From assembly GCA_963700305.1 (NCBI GenBank), contig CAVOXB010000008.1, positions 1 to 64,000 of the forward strand: a stretch of DNA of 64,000 nt, read 5' to 3'. Made by a program: the position numbers and the translations under genes. This stretch comes from Desulfomonile sp963700305 (lineage in GTDB: Bacteria > Desulfobacterota > Desulfomonilia > Desulfomonilales > Desulfomonilaceae). The notes beneath the pieces are model-generated. The model had not been told where the DNA came from. It did not search any database and saw nothing but the letters and a program-made list of their open reading frames with translations. This document shows positions 45,538 to 54,748 of this stretch, piece after piece. Every line of letters begins with the position of its first letter. Position 1 is the stretch's first letter.

Positions 45538-46698
45538 ATGCATCATGAATCCGAAGAACTAAGAATGTTCAGGCAAACGGTTCACAGGGCAGCCAAAGAG
45601 AAGATCGGCCCGTCGGCTAGTCTTATTGATGAGCAGGGGGTGTTCAACAGAGATGTGGAATCCTTGTGCTGGGATTTGGGATTGTTGACTCTGACATTAC
45701 CCCCTGAATTCGGAGGTCTGGAACAAGACCAGGGGAACGCTCTATGCATCGCCGTGGAAGAAATTGCCAAATTCTGCGCGGCTTCGGCTTTGTTGTTGAT
45801 TATCCAGGCTGTGGGCTCGTTCCCTATTGCAAGAGGGGCAAAAGCGGAGATCAAACGAAAATTTCTCGAGAGAATAGCTGCCGACAAGCTGTTGGTGGGG
45901 TATCTCGTCACGGAACCAGTAGCAGGTTCTGATGTCGCTTCCATAAGAACCCAGGCCGTACACGACGGCTCAAGTTACGTGATTTCAGGTACGAAGTGCT
46001 TTGCCACGAACGGCGGAGTGGCATCACTGTACTCGGTTCTTGCAAGGACTTCCAAGAAAGCGGGACATGGGGGACTCTCCTTTTTTGTGGTGGAACACGA
46101 TAGTCCCGGATTGTCGATTGGCAAAACAGAGAACAAATTGGGACAAAGAGGATCGAACACTACTGAGGTCATCTTGGACGAGGTAAGGGTCCCTGCCGAT
46201 CATCTCTTGGGTCGCGAGGGCCATGGCTTCTTGCTGGCAATGAAGGATTTCGACATGTCCAGACCAGCTGTTGCCGCGCAGGCATTGGGTATAGCTGAAG
46301 GCGCTTTCGAAATCATGCTCCGATATTCCATGGAAAGAGAAACATTCGGAAAGCCTATCGCAAACCATCAACTTGTTCAGTCAATAATTGCTGAGAGCGC
46401 CACATTGATAGAAGCATCCAGAGGTCTCGTGTATCAGGCGGCTGATCTCTACGATCTGGGGCAGAGTAATACAAAGATTGCGTCAATGGCGAAATTTTTC
46501 GCGAGCGACGCTGCGATGAAAATCACTACCGATGCCGTCCAGGTTCTAGGCGGATACGGATACATGAAGGATTTTCAGGTGGAGAGAATGTTCCGGGACG
46601 CGAAATTGACACAGATTTTTGAGGGCACAAATCAAATTCAAAGGCTCGTAGTAGCCAGGGAGATCTTGAAGGAAAGAGGCATCAAACATTTGAAGTAG
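45538..46698 (+). CDS. Acyl-CoA dehydrogenase
   Basis: 386 residues, FAD enzyme that oxidises acyl-CoA to enoyl-CoA and passes electrons to ETF. Motifs VTEPVAGSDVASIRTQA, RGSNTTEVILDEVRVPADHL, and ALGIAEGAFEIMLRYSMERE, QVLGGYGYMKDFQVERMFRD, with the catalytic Glu in LTQIFEGTNQIQRLVVAREI. Short-chain acyl-CoA dehydrogenase branch by length. GGAG RBS (GCAGGAG) is eight bases upstream of the ATG. No ETF genes lie nearby. Substrate (butyryl, glutaryl or other) cannot be read from sequence. Confidence 0.88.
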   Translation: MHHESEELRMFRQTVHRAAKEKIGPSASLIDEQGVFNRDVESLCWDLGLLTLTLPPEFGGLEQDQGNALCIAVEEIAKFCAASALLLIIQAVGSFPIARGAKAEIKRKFLERIAADKLLVGYLVTEPVAGSDVASIRTQAVHDGSSYVISGTKCFATNGGVASLYSVLARTSKKAGHGGLSFFVVEHDSPGLSIGKTENKLGQRGSNTTEVILDEVRVPADHLLGREGHGFLLAMKDFDMSRPAVAAQALGIAEGAFEIMLRYSMERETFGKPIANHQLVQSIIAESATLIEASRGLVYQAADLYDLGQSNTKIASMAKFFASDAAMKITTDAVQVLGGYGYMKDFQVERMFRDAKLTQIFEGTNQIQRLVVAREILKERGIKHLK

Positions 46699-46756
46699 CC
46701 GACCTGAGCTCCCAAATTCTCAGTCGCACAAGAGCAAAGAAAAGGATGAAAGAAAA

Positions 46757-48267
46757 ATGAATCCAAAAGATTCATACGAGAAGATATCTGCACGCAGTAA
46801 AGAGATGACACATCTTGGGTCCGCCATTGCGGTGCTAAATTGGGACCAGAGAACGCAAATCCCGAGCAAAGGCCATAGCTCAAGGGCGCAGGTGCTTTCG
46901 ACCATGGCCGGGATCATTCACAACATGGCTACGGATTCCAAAATCGGGGAGTGGCTTTCCGTCTTGGAGAATTCCCAGTTGGCCAAAGGTCCTCAGGCGA
47001 TTGAAGCGGTAAACATTCGTGAGTGGCGGCGTTCATACGACCGCGCGACGAAGATCCCCCACGAACTGGCCGTGGAAATTGCGCATGCCGCTGCAGAGGG
47101 GCAGTCGGTGTGGGAAAAAGCGCGGCCCGCAAGCGACTGGAAAATGTTCGAGCCGTACCTGGAGCGAATTGTCGCCCTCAAAAGGGACGAGGCTCAAGCT
47201 CTGGGATTCGAGAACGAGCCCTACGACGCGTTGTTGGACGCGGTACGAACGCGCTGAGACTGCTCGAAATCTCGAGCCGATATTTTCGCGGCTCACTTCG
47301 GCCCTGGTCAATCTGTTGAAGCGCATCAGCGCAAGCGGAAGGCAGCCTGATCCGTCGCTGAAGCATCGACACTTTCCAATTGCCGAACAAGAGGCTTTTG
47401 CTGTTTCAGTGGCCAAACGAATGGGCTACGACATGGAAGCAGGCAGGCTGGACATTTCAGCCCATCCGTTTACCACGGGAATTGCTCCCGGAGACGTTCG
47501 GATAACCACGCGATACAGCGAAAACCACTTCAGCGAGGCGTTCTTCGGCGTGATTCACGAAACTGGGCACGCGCTTTATCATCAGGGACTACCGCTGGAG
47601 AACTGGGGCACTCCATATTGTCGTCCGATATCTCTCGGAATCAACGAGTCACAATCCAGGATGTGGGAAAATCTGGTTGCCAGATCCAAGGAGTTTTGGC
47701 GGTATTTTTACCCCGAAGCGCAAGCCAGATTTCCGGACCTTGGTGAAGTCTACGAACATGATTTCTATTTTTCAATCAACGAAGTCCTCCCGAGTCTTAT
47801 TCGCGTCGAAGCTGACGAGGTCACGTACAACATACACATTCTTCTTAGATTTGAGCTTGAAGTGCTGCTGATACGGGGAGATCTCGAAGTCCGCGATTTG
47901 CCCGAAGCGTGGAATTCAAAAATGATGGCTTATCTGGACGTTAGTCCGCCGGACTTCGCGCAAGGAGTGATGCAGGACTGTACACTGGTCATCCGGTCAC
48001 ATAGGATATTTCCCGACTTATACCCTGGGTAATTTGTACTCGGCCCAGTTCTTCGCGGAGGCTGAAGAGGACCTGGGGGATCTCAGCTTGCAGATTGAGC
48101 GAGGTGAATTATCTCCCCTGCTGGATTGGCTCAGAAAGAATATACATAGCCAAGGAACGAGATATCATCCGAGAGATCTGGTAAAGAGAGTTACAGGACA
48201 GGATTTGAACCCACAGTTTTTGATCGATTACCTGGAGCGAAAGTACTCGGAGTTGTATGAGCTCTAG
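46757..48267 (+). pseudogene. M32-family metallocarboxypeptidase, two frameshifts
   Basis: About 503 residues after repair, the usual M32 (Taq carboxypeptidase) length. First part MTHLGSAIAVLNWDQRTQIP; break near 47240 (PYDALLD/RYERAETARNLEPIF); zinc motif VIHETGHALYHQGLP, with the HExxH as HETGH; ENLVARSKEFWRYFYPEAQA; second break near 47977 (FAQGVMQD/VHWSSGHIGYFPTYTLG), and last part NLYSAQFFAEAEEDLGDL to LERKYSELYEL. A cytoplasmic zinc carboxypeptidase. Its end meets the stop of the convergent methyltransferase gene at 48264-48267. Confidence 0.85.
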
Positions 48268-49184
48268 CCAGAAATTCTACCAAGGAAATCTATTTGATGG
48301 GCAATGTACACCAGGGTGCCCTCTTCTATCTGCCTGTGCCTTTCCGCAATCCACTTACCGAAAAGAACTGGATCGAGTTCAGGATGACCCGACAGAGCAA
48401 GCCCTATAGTGTGAACTATAAAATGAAGAAAATATGCCTCGTCTTCCCGGTATCCCTGAGCTCCGAAAACCACCCAATCAGATGGGCCTGCTTCCAGGAT
48501 CTCAGCCCCAGTTTTCCGGGCATGTTGAAAAAGATGCCTCCCAGTGCGGCTGTCACCTGATCGCCTTCCCTTGATCACGCGCTCATCCATTGTCCTGTGA
48601 TACAGAGACTCTATCTTGGAATCCAAATCCCCGTCGATCTCAGGCTGAAGGATGGTGGTTCCATCAAAATTTATGGTGAAATAGAATAGGCCACCCGGCT
48701 TCAGCATCGCCAGGATATCGGGAAGAACCACAGGCGCGTCCACAAGATCAAGGAAAGCATTCGCGACAATCAAATCGCAGGAGGATTTATTTTCCGGGTC
48801 TTGCATGAACTCCAGCACGTCTGCGGTTACAGGCTTTACAAGAATGTCATGATTCTCGCGAGTCAGCCGTACGCTTTTCTCGTCTGTAGAAAACTTGTAA
48901 TTTCTGTCGTTTGCCCATGTTTCGAGACGAACAAAGACTTCAGACGTATTTTCGGCCACGGAGTCAACGCAGGTATACGCTGCTTGCCTCAGTAGGCCCC
49001 AGTCAATGGCTCTCTCGATCATGGTGCCTATGCCAGAACCAAGCTCGAGCACCCTGAGCGGCTCGGGCCGAGGGGGAATTTCGGCTGCCAGCCTTTCCCA
49101 GACCGATCTATTCAGACTGCGATCGTCCACACTCTTCTTTGATGATAAATAGCGACCAAACGTATATTCTTGCGGCTCGGGCAT
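48264..49184 (-). CDS. Class I SAM-dependent methyltransferase
   Basis: 306 residues. RVLELGSGIGTMIERAI is the SAM motif I, CDLIVANAFLDLV the post-motif region, and the C-terminal half (PSDWVVFGAQGYREDEAYFL, FIVHTIGLALSGHPELD) is typical of a small family often beside a GT4 gene. Last gene of the five-gene minus-strand operon (reductase, dehydrogenase, PTPS, GT4, MT), 2 bases after the glycosyltransferase. Likely methylates a metabolite, not a macromolecule; the substrate is not known. Confidence 0.75.
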   Translation of the reverse strand: MPEPQEYTFGRYLSSKKSVDDRSLNRSVWERLAAEIPPRPEPLRVLELGSGIGTMIERAIDWGLLRQAAYTCVDSVAENTSEVFVRLETWANDRNYKFSTDEKSVRLTRENHDILVKPVTADVLEFMQDPENKSSCDLIVANAFLDLVDAPVVLPDILAMLKPGGLFYFTINFDGTTILQPEIDGDLDSKIESLYHRTMDERVIKGRRSGDSRTGRHLFQHARKTGAEILEAGPSDWVVFGAQGYREDEAYFLHFIVHTIGLALSGHPELDPVLFGKWIAERHRQIEEGTLVYIAHQIDFLGRISG

Positions 49185-49186
49185 TC

Positions 49187-50266
49187 CTATTTCACCATTT
49201 CCAAAAGTAAGTTTCGCATCTTTTCAGCGCTTTCAGGCCATGTTGGATGAACGGCATATCGGTCCAGAGCAGCTGTACCCATTTTCCGTAAAGTCTCCCT
49301 GTCCTGAATGAGTTGATTAATGAAACCGGACATGGAATCAACATCCCCAGGCGTTACTAGAAAACCGTCCTTGCCGTGAGTCACCACTTCATGGGCCGCT
49401 CCCACATTGCCTGCCATGCTGGGAAGTCCGAACCCCATGGCCTCCAAATAGACAATCCCAAAGCCTTCGTAGGACGAAGGGACAGCCAGGAACTGGCTGT
49501 GCTCGTAGCATGCAGTCAGGCTTGGGCGATCGAGGACTCCGAGCATGCGAACGCGGCTCCCGATACCCTGGGTCTCCACGATACGGTTTATCATCGCCAC
49601 ATAATCCGTGTCGGTGTCAAGGCTACCCACGACATCCAGCTTCCACGCGTCCAGCGGCAGCCGAGCAAGTGCCACGAGCAGAGTATGAAGTTCCTTTCGA
49701 GGGATGAGGCTTCCCACGAAAAGGATCCGCAATGGACCAGGCTCCGATGATTTTTTCGAGACTTGGTCCGCCGTGGCAAGCGGGTCGCCAGCATCCCGTC
49801 CGGGATACGCTACAACAGAAGGATGAGTAGTTCCTATCAGAGCTTCCACCGTGGAACGGGTGGTCATGCTGTTGAATATGAAACCGTCTATTGCGGAAAG
49901 ATAACCCCGCTCCATGGTTTCATAGAACTTATTCTGCCAAGGTTTTCTTAGTTCTCTGCATCTCAGATGATGCACTATGGAAACCACAGGATATTCCACT
50001 TTGCTCTTCAGCAGCCGATTTCCTACAAACAGCGAAGGATGATTCAGCTCATCCTGAAGCAAAACGTCCAAGTGAGCGTTTGTTAAGGAACGCCAGAATC
50101 TTGAAGGGAAGTTGTGGAACAGATGCCTTCCGTACGTGCGCCAGGGAAGGGAAAATATCTCCACAGTGTCGCCGCAGGATCGAAGATGCTCCACGAGCAT
50201 CCGGTCGTACAGAAAACCGCCTGTGACAATTCCCAAATGTCCGTAAATTACCAGGCCGACTTTCAA
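49187..50266 (-). CDS. GT4-family glycosyltransferase of the pterin-type operon
   Basis: About 359 residues. The start is probably TTG 50266 (KVGLVIYGHLGIVTGGFLYD), which overlaps the PTPS stop by 4 bases as TTGA; the frame is open to 50311 but would run deep into the PTPS gene. GT-B markers: LRILFVGSLIPRKELHTLLV, VPSSYEGFGIVYLEAMGFGL, then SMAGNVGAAHEVV. EX7E motif is EGFGIVYLE. Unlike the LPS pair at 14-16 kb this gene sits among small-molecule enzymes, so it may glycosylate a pterin-like product. Confidence 0.78.
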   Translation of the reverse strand: MKVGLVIYGHLGIVTGGFLYDRMLVEHLRSCGDTVEIFSLPWRTYGRHLFHNFPSRFWRSLTNAHLDVLLQDELNHPSLFVGNRLLKSKVEYPVVSIVHHLRCRELRKPWQNKFYETMERGYLSAIDGFIFNSMTTRSTVEALIGTTHPSVVAYPGRDAGDPLATADQVSKKSSEPGPLRILFVGSLIPRKELHTLLVALARLPLDAWKLDVVGSLDTDTDYVAMINRIVETQGIGSRVRMLGVLDRPSLTACYEHSQFLAVPSSYEGFGIVYLEAMGFGLPSMAGNVGAAHEVVTHGKDGFLVTPGDVDSMSGFINQLIQDRETLRKMGTAALDRYAVHPTWPESAEKMRNLLLEMVK

Positions 50267-50658
50267 GGACGCTCTCGGCGATATGCAGCCCAGGCGATCT
50301 CGTTCTCCCAAATCTTCACTGTGACCGTCTTTATATTAGGTGCGCTTATTCGTTCTGAGAATGAATCACAAAATATTCTCGACAAGTGCTCTATGCTCGG
50401 GTTGAGACCTTTGAATTCAGGTAATTCATTCAGTATGTTATCGCGGTAATAAGCCACCAACGCTTCCAATTGAGTCTCAATATCTACGATATCTACAAGA
50501 TAGCCGTGCTGGTCCAGTTCCGTTCCGTCCAGCAGAACTTCAATGCGGTAATGATGCGAATGGCGCTGATTCTCCGCGCCCCAATCGCCTCCAAAAAGAA
50601 AATGTTGAGCCACAAAATCTCGCTGAACCGCAATCGTGTAAAATGAACCACTATTCAT
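50263..50658 (-). CDS. 6-pyruvoyl-tetrahydropterin synthase family protein, Cys replaced by Glu (PTPS-III-like)
   Basis: 131 residues from ATG 50658 (MNSGSFYTIAVQRDFVAQHF). Zinc ligands: His in DFVAQHFLFGG and the pair in RHSHHYRIEVLL. In QueD and PTPS the catalytic motif is CxxxHGH; here it reads ENQRHSH, so the Cys is a Glu at exactly that position. Family knowledge: PTPS-III proteins with Glu there turn dihydroneopterin triphosphate into 6-hydroxymethyl-dihydropterin, replacing FolB. The C-terminal block KTVTVKIWENEIAWAAYRR has the substrate-anchoring Glu (W-E-N). The start overlaps the dehydrogenase stop by 8 bases. A queuosine role (QueD) is unlikely, with no queC/E/F around and no catalytic Cys. 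Confidence 0.75.
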   Translation of the reverse strand: MNSGSFYTIAVQRDFVAQHFLFGGDWGAENQRHSHHYRIEVLLDGTELDQHGYLVDIVDIETQLEALVAYYRDNILNELPEFKGLNPSIEHLSRIFCDSFSERISAPNIKTVTVKIWENEIAWAAYRRERP

Positions 50659-51694
50659 GCTTGTCCCCATATTCAAGAATTACTTGTATAGCGTCCCCCG
50701 GATTTGCATCGAGCAGTCTGTATGCGTCAGCCACTCGGGCCGCGTGAAACCTGTGTGTGATCAGCTTGGAAGGATTCACTTCTTCCAGCATTTTCAGAGC
50801 CAGCCTCAGACGACGGGATTTGGTCCACAAACCCGAAACTTCAGGCGCCAATGAGCTCACTTGGCTGCTGATCAATTTCAGACGGCCTCTGTGAAAACGT
50901 CCCCCGAGATCTATTGGAGCTCTCTTACCGCCGTACCACGAGCCTATCACTATACGTCCTCCGAAGCCTGCCGCGGATATTGCGGTATCCAGAGCAGCTG
51001 GATTTCCTGAAAGCTCGTAAATCAGGTCCGCGCCGGAGCGAGGATCCGCCCCCAATATCTGCCTGAGTTTTTCTGGCAATTCCGGATCCTCCGGATCAAG
51101 GGGGAATGCGCCAAGCGCGCTGGATTTTTCACGTCTCAACTGGAATTTGTCAAGTGTAATAAGCTGTTGCAGCGGGAACCTGGCCAGCAAGCCGGCAGTC
51201 AACAAGCCTACTATTCCCTGTCCTATAATTACGACCTGCTCACCGATCATGGGCCTGCCGTCCATCAGGAAGCTCACAGCAGTCTCCATGTTGGGTAGGA
51301 ATACGGCGTCTTCCGGAGACAATTCAGCCGGCACTACAATCAGGTGCTCTGGTTCTGCGGCAAAATAACTCTGATGAGGGTTGAAAGAAAATACGATCTT
51401 TCCAAGCCAATCCCTATTCACCGAGGCCCCGATCCTGACCACTTTTCCTACGCACGAGTAGCCGTACTTTAGAGGGTAAGCGAACTTGCCAGCCAAAGCG
51501 GGGATGGAATCATCCACCGGCAGATCCTCGGGCCATTGCCCCCTGTATACAAGCATTTCAGTGCCTGGACTTATGCCAGAACAAATGGTTTGCACCAGGA
51601 CATTTTTTTCCGACAGCTCGGGAACAGGTTCTTCGACTGCGGCTACCACATAAGGCGCTATGAATTCAACTGACAGATTCTTCATATGTTTCAA
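50651..51694 (-). CDS. Zinc-type (MDR) alcohol dehydrogenase family oxidoreductase
   Basis: 347 residues, medium-chain dehydrogenase fold. GISPGTEMLVYRGQWPEDLP at the substrate site recalls BchC-like and sorbitol-type members; the nucleotide-binding site is EQVVIIGQGIVGLLTAGLLA. The catalytic-zinc Cys (in ..C.. of GHE-containing members) is not evident and there is no structural-zinc Cys cluster, so it may be a zinc-free variant. It sits between a RibD-type reductase and the PTPS gene in one operon. Probably oxidises or reduces a side-chain alcohol of the product. Confidence 0.75.
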   Translation of the reverse strand: MKHMKNLSVEFIAPYVVAAVEEPVPELSEKNVLVQTICSGISPGTEMLVYRGQWPEDLPVDDSIPALAGKFAYPLKYGYSCVGKVVRIGASVNRDWLGKIVFSFNPHQSYFAAEPEHLIVVPAELSPEDAVFLPNMETAVSFLMDGRPMIGEQVVIIGQGIVGLLTAGLLARFPLQQLITLDKFQLRREKSSALGAFPLDPEDPELPEKLRQILGADPRSGADLIYELSGNPAALDTAISAAGFGGRIVIGSWYGGKRAPIDLGGRFHRGRLKLISSQVSSLAPEVSGLWTKSRRLRLALKMLEEVNPSKLITHRFHAARVADAYRLLDANPGDAIQVILEYGDKHE

Positions 51695-51718
51695 CGAGAC
51701 GGAATTGAGGGCAGCGAA

Positions 51719-52421
51719 CTAAGCCAGATCCCCCCAGAGAATAAGATCCTCTCCCAACCATCTATGCCCCGGGTTTAACACGCGGGGAAAGGTCTCAGGC
51801 GTGGAGTCTCCCAGATCCTTCACTGCCCGCAGTCCACCGACCATAACTGGAGCAACCGTGAGCACAATATAATCAGCCAGCTTCTCAAGTAGAAAATTGG
51901 TGATGATCCTCGATCCGCCTTCAACCATCAGGCTCTTTATTCCCATTTCGCCAAGCTTGTCCAGCATTGCAGCGAGATCTACCATAGTGCCGGATTTCGT
52001 CGGGATCGAATGTAACTTCGGCTCCTGACGCTTCAACGGCTCTGCGTCGTTCATCGTGGTAATTACCGGTTGAAATGATGATCGGGCTGCGCACGCCCTG
52101 ATTCAGGAGGTTGCAGTCAAGGGGAAGTCTCAATCGACTGTCCACTACCACAGGTCTTGGATTATTGCCGTGCACGAGTCGGACGTTAAGTCGTGGATTG
52201 TCCGAGAGCACTGTTCCAATTCCGACAAGTATCGCGTCATGATTTGCTCGCAAATGATGTGTGAGCTTAAGGGATTCTCTTCCGCTCAACGGTAATGCTT
52301 CACCTGGCTTGGCTGAAATACACCCGTCAAGACTCTGAGCATAACTGAGAGTGACGAAGGGACGCCGAGTCCTACTGAAATGATTCTTGGAAAGAGCGAG
52401 AAGATATTTGATACATTCCAT
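51719..52421 (-). pseudogene. RibD C-terminal / dihydrofolate-reductase-type reductase, one frameshift
   Basis: About 234 residues. Only the reductase domain of RibD is present; no deaminase domain. RPFVTLSYAQSLDGCISAKP is the family start, followed by LTHHLRANHDAILVGIGTVL and DNPRLNVR, VVVDSRLRLPLDCNLL, then, after a break near 51985, KLGEMGIKSLMVEGGSRIIT and TVAPVMVGGLRAVKDL. Start taken at ATG 52421 (MECIKYLLALSKNHFS). Such enzymes reduce the ribose side chain in flavin synthesis, or pterin-like rings in other pathways. First gene of the operon with MDR, PTPS-III-like, GT4 and methyltransferase. Without a deaminase half it is unlikely to serve riboflavin synthesis by itself. Confidence 0.78.
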
Positions 52422-52811
52422 GCCACAAAAAACTAAAAAGGGCTCCCGCTTGATTACTTCCGGCCAAATTACACACTGGTAAACTACGGCCCGGAGCGGA
52501 ACACTATCACGATGTCTGTAAACATACAAGATTCTTTATTCATGGCCGGAAGCCGGTACAATCAATTCTCGTCAAGGTTTTCGTGGGGCCTAACAATTTA
52601 CGACAGCCAATAGAGGACGTTTAGGCAATTCGCAACGCAATACACTCTTGCCAGAAATCTGAAGAGAGTTTATGCTCAACGGTTAATGTTCTTATGAACC
52701 GCGAGTGCGGATCCGGGAATCGTTTATTTGGGGTTTCGCTGATCTCGTTTCCAGATTCGGGTGTAACGCGTGGCCTAGAGCTAATTATCGTGAGGATGTG
52801 CCGCCAGAGTT
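52422..52811. other. Divergent promoter region, no gene seen
   Basis: About 390 bases between the RibD-type gene (minus) and tsaE (plus). Both promoters must lie here. No family motif, hairpin of note or repeat was found by eye. Confidence 0.4.
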
Positions 52812-53312
52812 ATGCTCAAGACTCTAGAAACCACCAGCAGGTCCGAGGAAGATACACTTGAGCTCGGCACTGTCATCGGAGGAATCCTCCGGCCAGGTGA
52901 CACGGTATTCATGATAGGCGAATTGGGATCAGGAAAAACAAGGCTTTCAAAAGGGATCGTTTCCGCGGCTGTCGGAGTCCCCCCTGAAGAAGTGGTCAGC
53001 CCTACGTTTACTTTGATCAACCGTTTTGAGGGGGATTTTGATGTTTATCACGCAGACTTATATAGGCTCGCCCCTGATCAAACGGAGTGGATCGGGCTGG
53101 AAGACGCTCTGGACCAAGGCGGAGCGCTTATAGTGGAGTGGGCTGAACGATTAATTCATTTCCAGGAAGATAATCTGGTGATCTATATAAAGTTTGTAGA
53201 GGAGCCTGATTCCCGACAGATAATTCTAGAATGGAGAGATGAGGGGTCTTGGCAAAATAGAATCGAACCCGCTGTACGAGCTCTGCTGAAAAGCCAGGAA
53301 GAGCCCAAATGA
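52812..53312 (+). CDS. tsaE: tRNA threonylcarbamoyladenosine biosynthesis ATPase TsaE
   Basis: 166 residues. P-loop IGELGSGKTRLSKGI near residue 36, VSPTFTLINRFEGD and the VYHADLYRL block, then IVEWAERL. Works with TsaB, TsaC and TsaD to make t6A37 in ANN-decoding tRNAs. Precedes lysC and cimA on the same strand. ATG 52812 start (MLKTLETTS). Confidence 0.92.
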   Translation: MLKTLETTSRSEEDTLELGTVIGGILRPGDTVFMIGELGSGKTRLSKGIVSAAVGVPPEEVVSPTFTLINRFEGDFDVYHADLYRLAPDQTEWIGLEDALDQGGALIVEWAERLIHFQEDNLVIYIKFVEEPDSRQIILEWRDEGSWQNRIEPAVRALLKSQEEPK

Positions 53313-53420
53313 AATGTCCGACGGGCTTGACGCGAAGTGAATATGTAGCGAATGTGCGCTTTCGGATACTGGGTGGCGGGTCCGCATTCGCGAATAAGCA
53401 ATCGCACGGAGTATGAACTG

Positions 53421-54641
53421 ATGGCTTTGATCGTGCAAAAATATGGAGGGACCTCTGTCGGCGATCTGGAGCGGATCGCGAATGTCGCTCGAAAAGTCGC
53501 AGCGACCAAAGACAAGGGGAACGAAGTGGTTGTAGTTGTCTCTGCTATGGCGGGGGAAACCGACAGGCTCATTGGCCTCGCGAAAAAGATTTCCCCGCTT
53601 CCCAATGAAAGAGAACTGGATGTCCTTGTTTCCACTGGAGAACAAGTATCCATCGCCTTGCTTGCTATCACGCTGGAATCAATGGGATACAAGGCCCGTT
53701 CCTATTGCGGATGGCAGATTCCCCTGATCACAAACGAAGCATACGGCGCTGCAAGAGTCACGTCTATAGAAGAAGAATCCATACTTGAGGATATCAAGAA
53801 AGGTTACATAATTGTAGTCGCAGGATTCCAGGGGGTCGATAGCACTAAGCGCATAACCACCCTCGGTAGAGGAGGCTCCGACACTTCGGCCGTTGCCGTC
53901 GCTGCGGCCCTTAGTGCGGATCTTTGCGAGATATTTACCGATGTGGACGGCGTTTACACCACGGATCCCAATATAACCTCGAAAGCGCGTAAAATAAAAA
54001 AAATTGCCTACGAAGAGATGCTCGAAATGGCTTCTGCCGGAGCAAAGGTCCTGTATATAAGAGCGGTTGAGTTCGCCATGCGCCATCGCGTTCCTGTGGT
54101 CGTACGTTCAAGTTTCAGCGATAATGAAGGCACTCTGGTCACGGAGGAGAGTTCAGATATGGAGAAAGAGTCAGTAAGAGCTGTCACCTGCAATACCAAG
54201 GAAGCGAAAATAACCATTTCCGGTGTGGAAGACAAACCGGGAATCGCCTCCAAGATATTCTCGTCCCTCGCAGATGCGAACATCGTGGTCGACATGATAA
54301 TCCAGAATGCCAGTGCAGACGGTATGACGGATATTTCTTTCACACTACCAGAATCGGATCTCCAAAAGGGTCTGGAAATTTGTGATAAATTCAAGAAACA
54401 GTTCGAGGCGAGGGAGATTTCCGGAGCTTTAGACATAGCTAAGGTGTCCATAATTGGGCTTGGGATGCGTTCCCACTCGGGCGTCGCGGCGAAGATGTTC
54501 ACTGCCCTTTCGAAGGAGGGAATCAATATTGAGATGATTTCCACTTCCGAAATCAAAATCTCTTGCGTGATCAATCAGAAATACGCGGAATTGGCTGTGC
54601 GCACGCTGCACGATACATTTGAGCTTGAAAAAACCTCATAA
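53421..54641 (+). CDS. lysC: Aspartokinase
   Basis: 406 residues. First step of the lysine, threonine and methionine pathways. IVQKYGGTSVGDLERIANVA, LGRGGSDTSAVAVAAAL, TDVDGVYTTDPNI, then two ACT domains for end-product feedback (ISGVEDKPGIASKIFSSLAD, VSIIGLGMRSHSGVAAKMFT). Start at ATG 53421; a longer frame from 53352 has no family residues. Located between tsaE and cimA, a common order in Desulfobacterota. Confidence 0.95.
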   Translation: MALIVQKYGGTSVGDLERIANVARKVAATKDKGNEVVVVVSAMAGETDRLIGLAKKISPLPNERELDVLVSTGEQVSIALLAITLESMGYKARSYCGWQIPLITNEAYGAARVTSIEEESILEDIKKGYIIVVAGFQGVDSTKRITTLGRGGSDTSAVAVAAALSADLCEIFTDVDGVYTTDPNITSKARKIKKIAYEEMLEMASAGAKVLYIRAVEFAMRHRVPVVVRSSFSDNEGTLVTEESSDMEKESVRAVTCNTKEAKITISGVEDKPGIASKIFSSLADANIVVDMIIQNASADGMTDISFTLPESDLQKGLEICDKFKKQFEAREISGALDIAKVSIIGLGMRSHSGVAAKMFTALSKEGINIEMISTSEIKISCVINQKYAELAVRTLHDTFELEKTS

Positions 54642-54748
54642 TATTGAGGTTCAGCGTCCGGGCCAGGAATTGCATCCTGAGCTCCGGATACACTAAGCGG
54701 TCATGTAGGTCCCAACTGGAATTCCGACCGAAAGGAGGGAGGTCTAGA

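Noticed and set aside
50263..50658. QueD in queuosine synthesis
   Set aside because: The catalytic Cys is absent and no queC, queE or queF is nearby.
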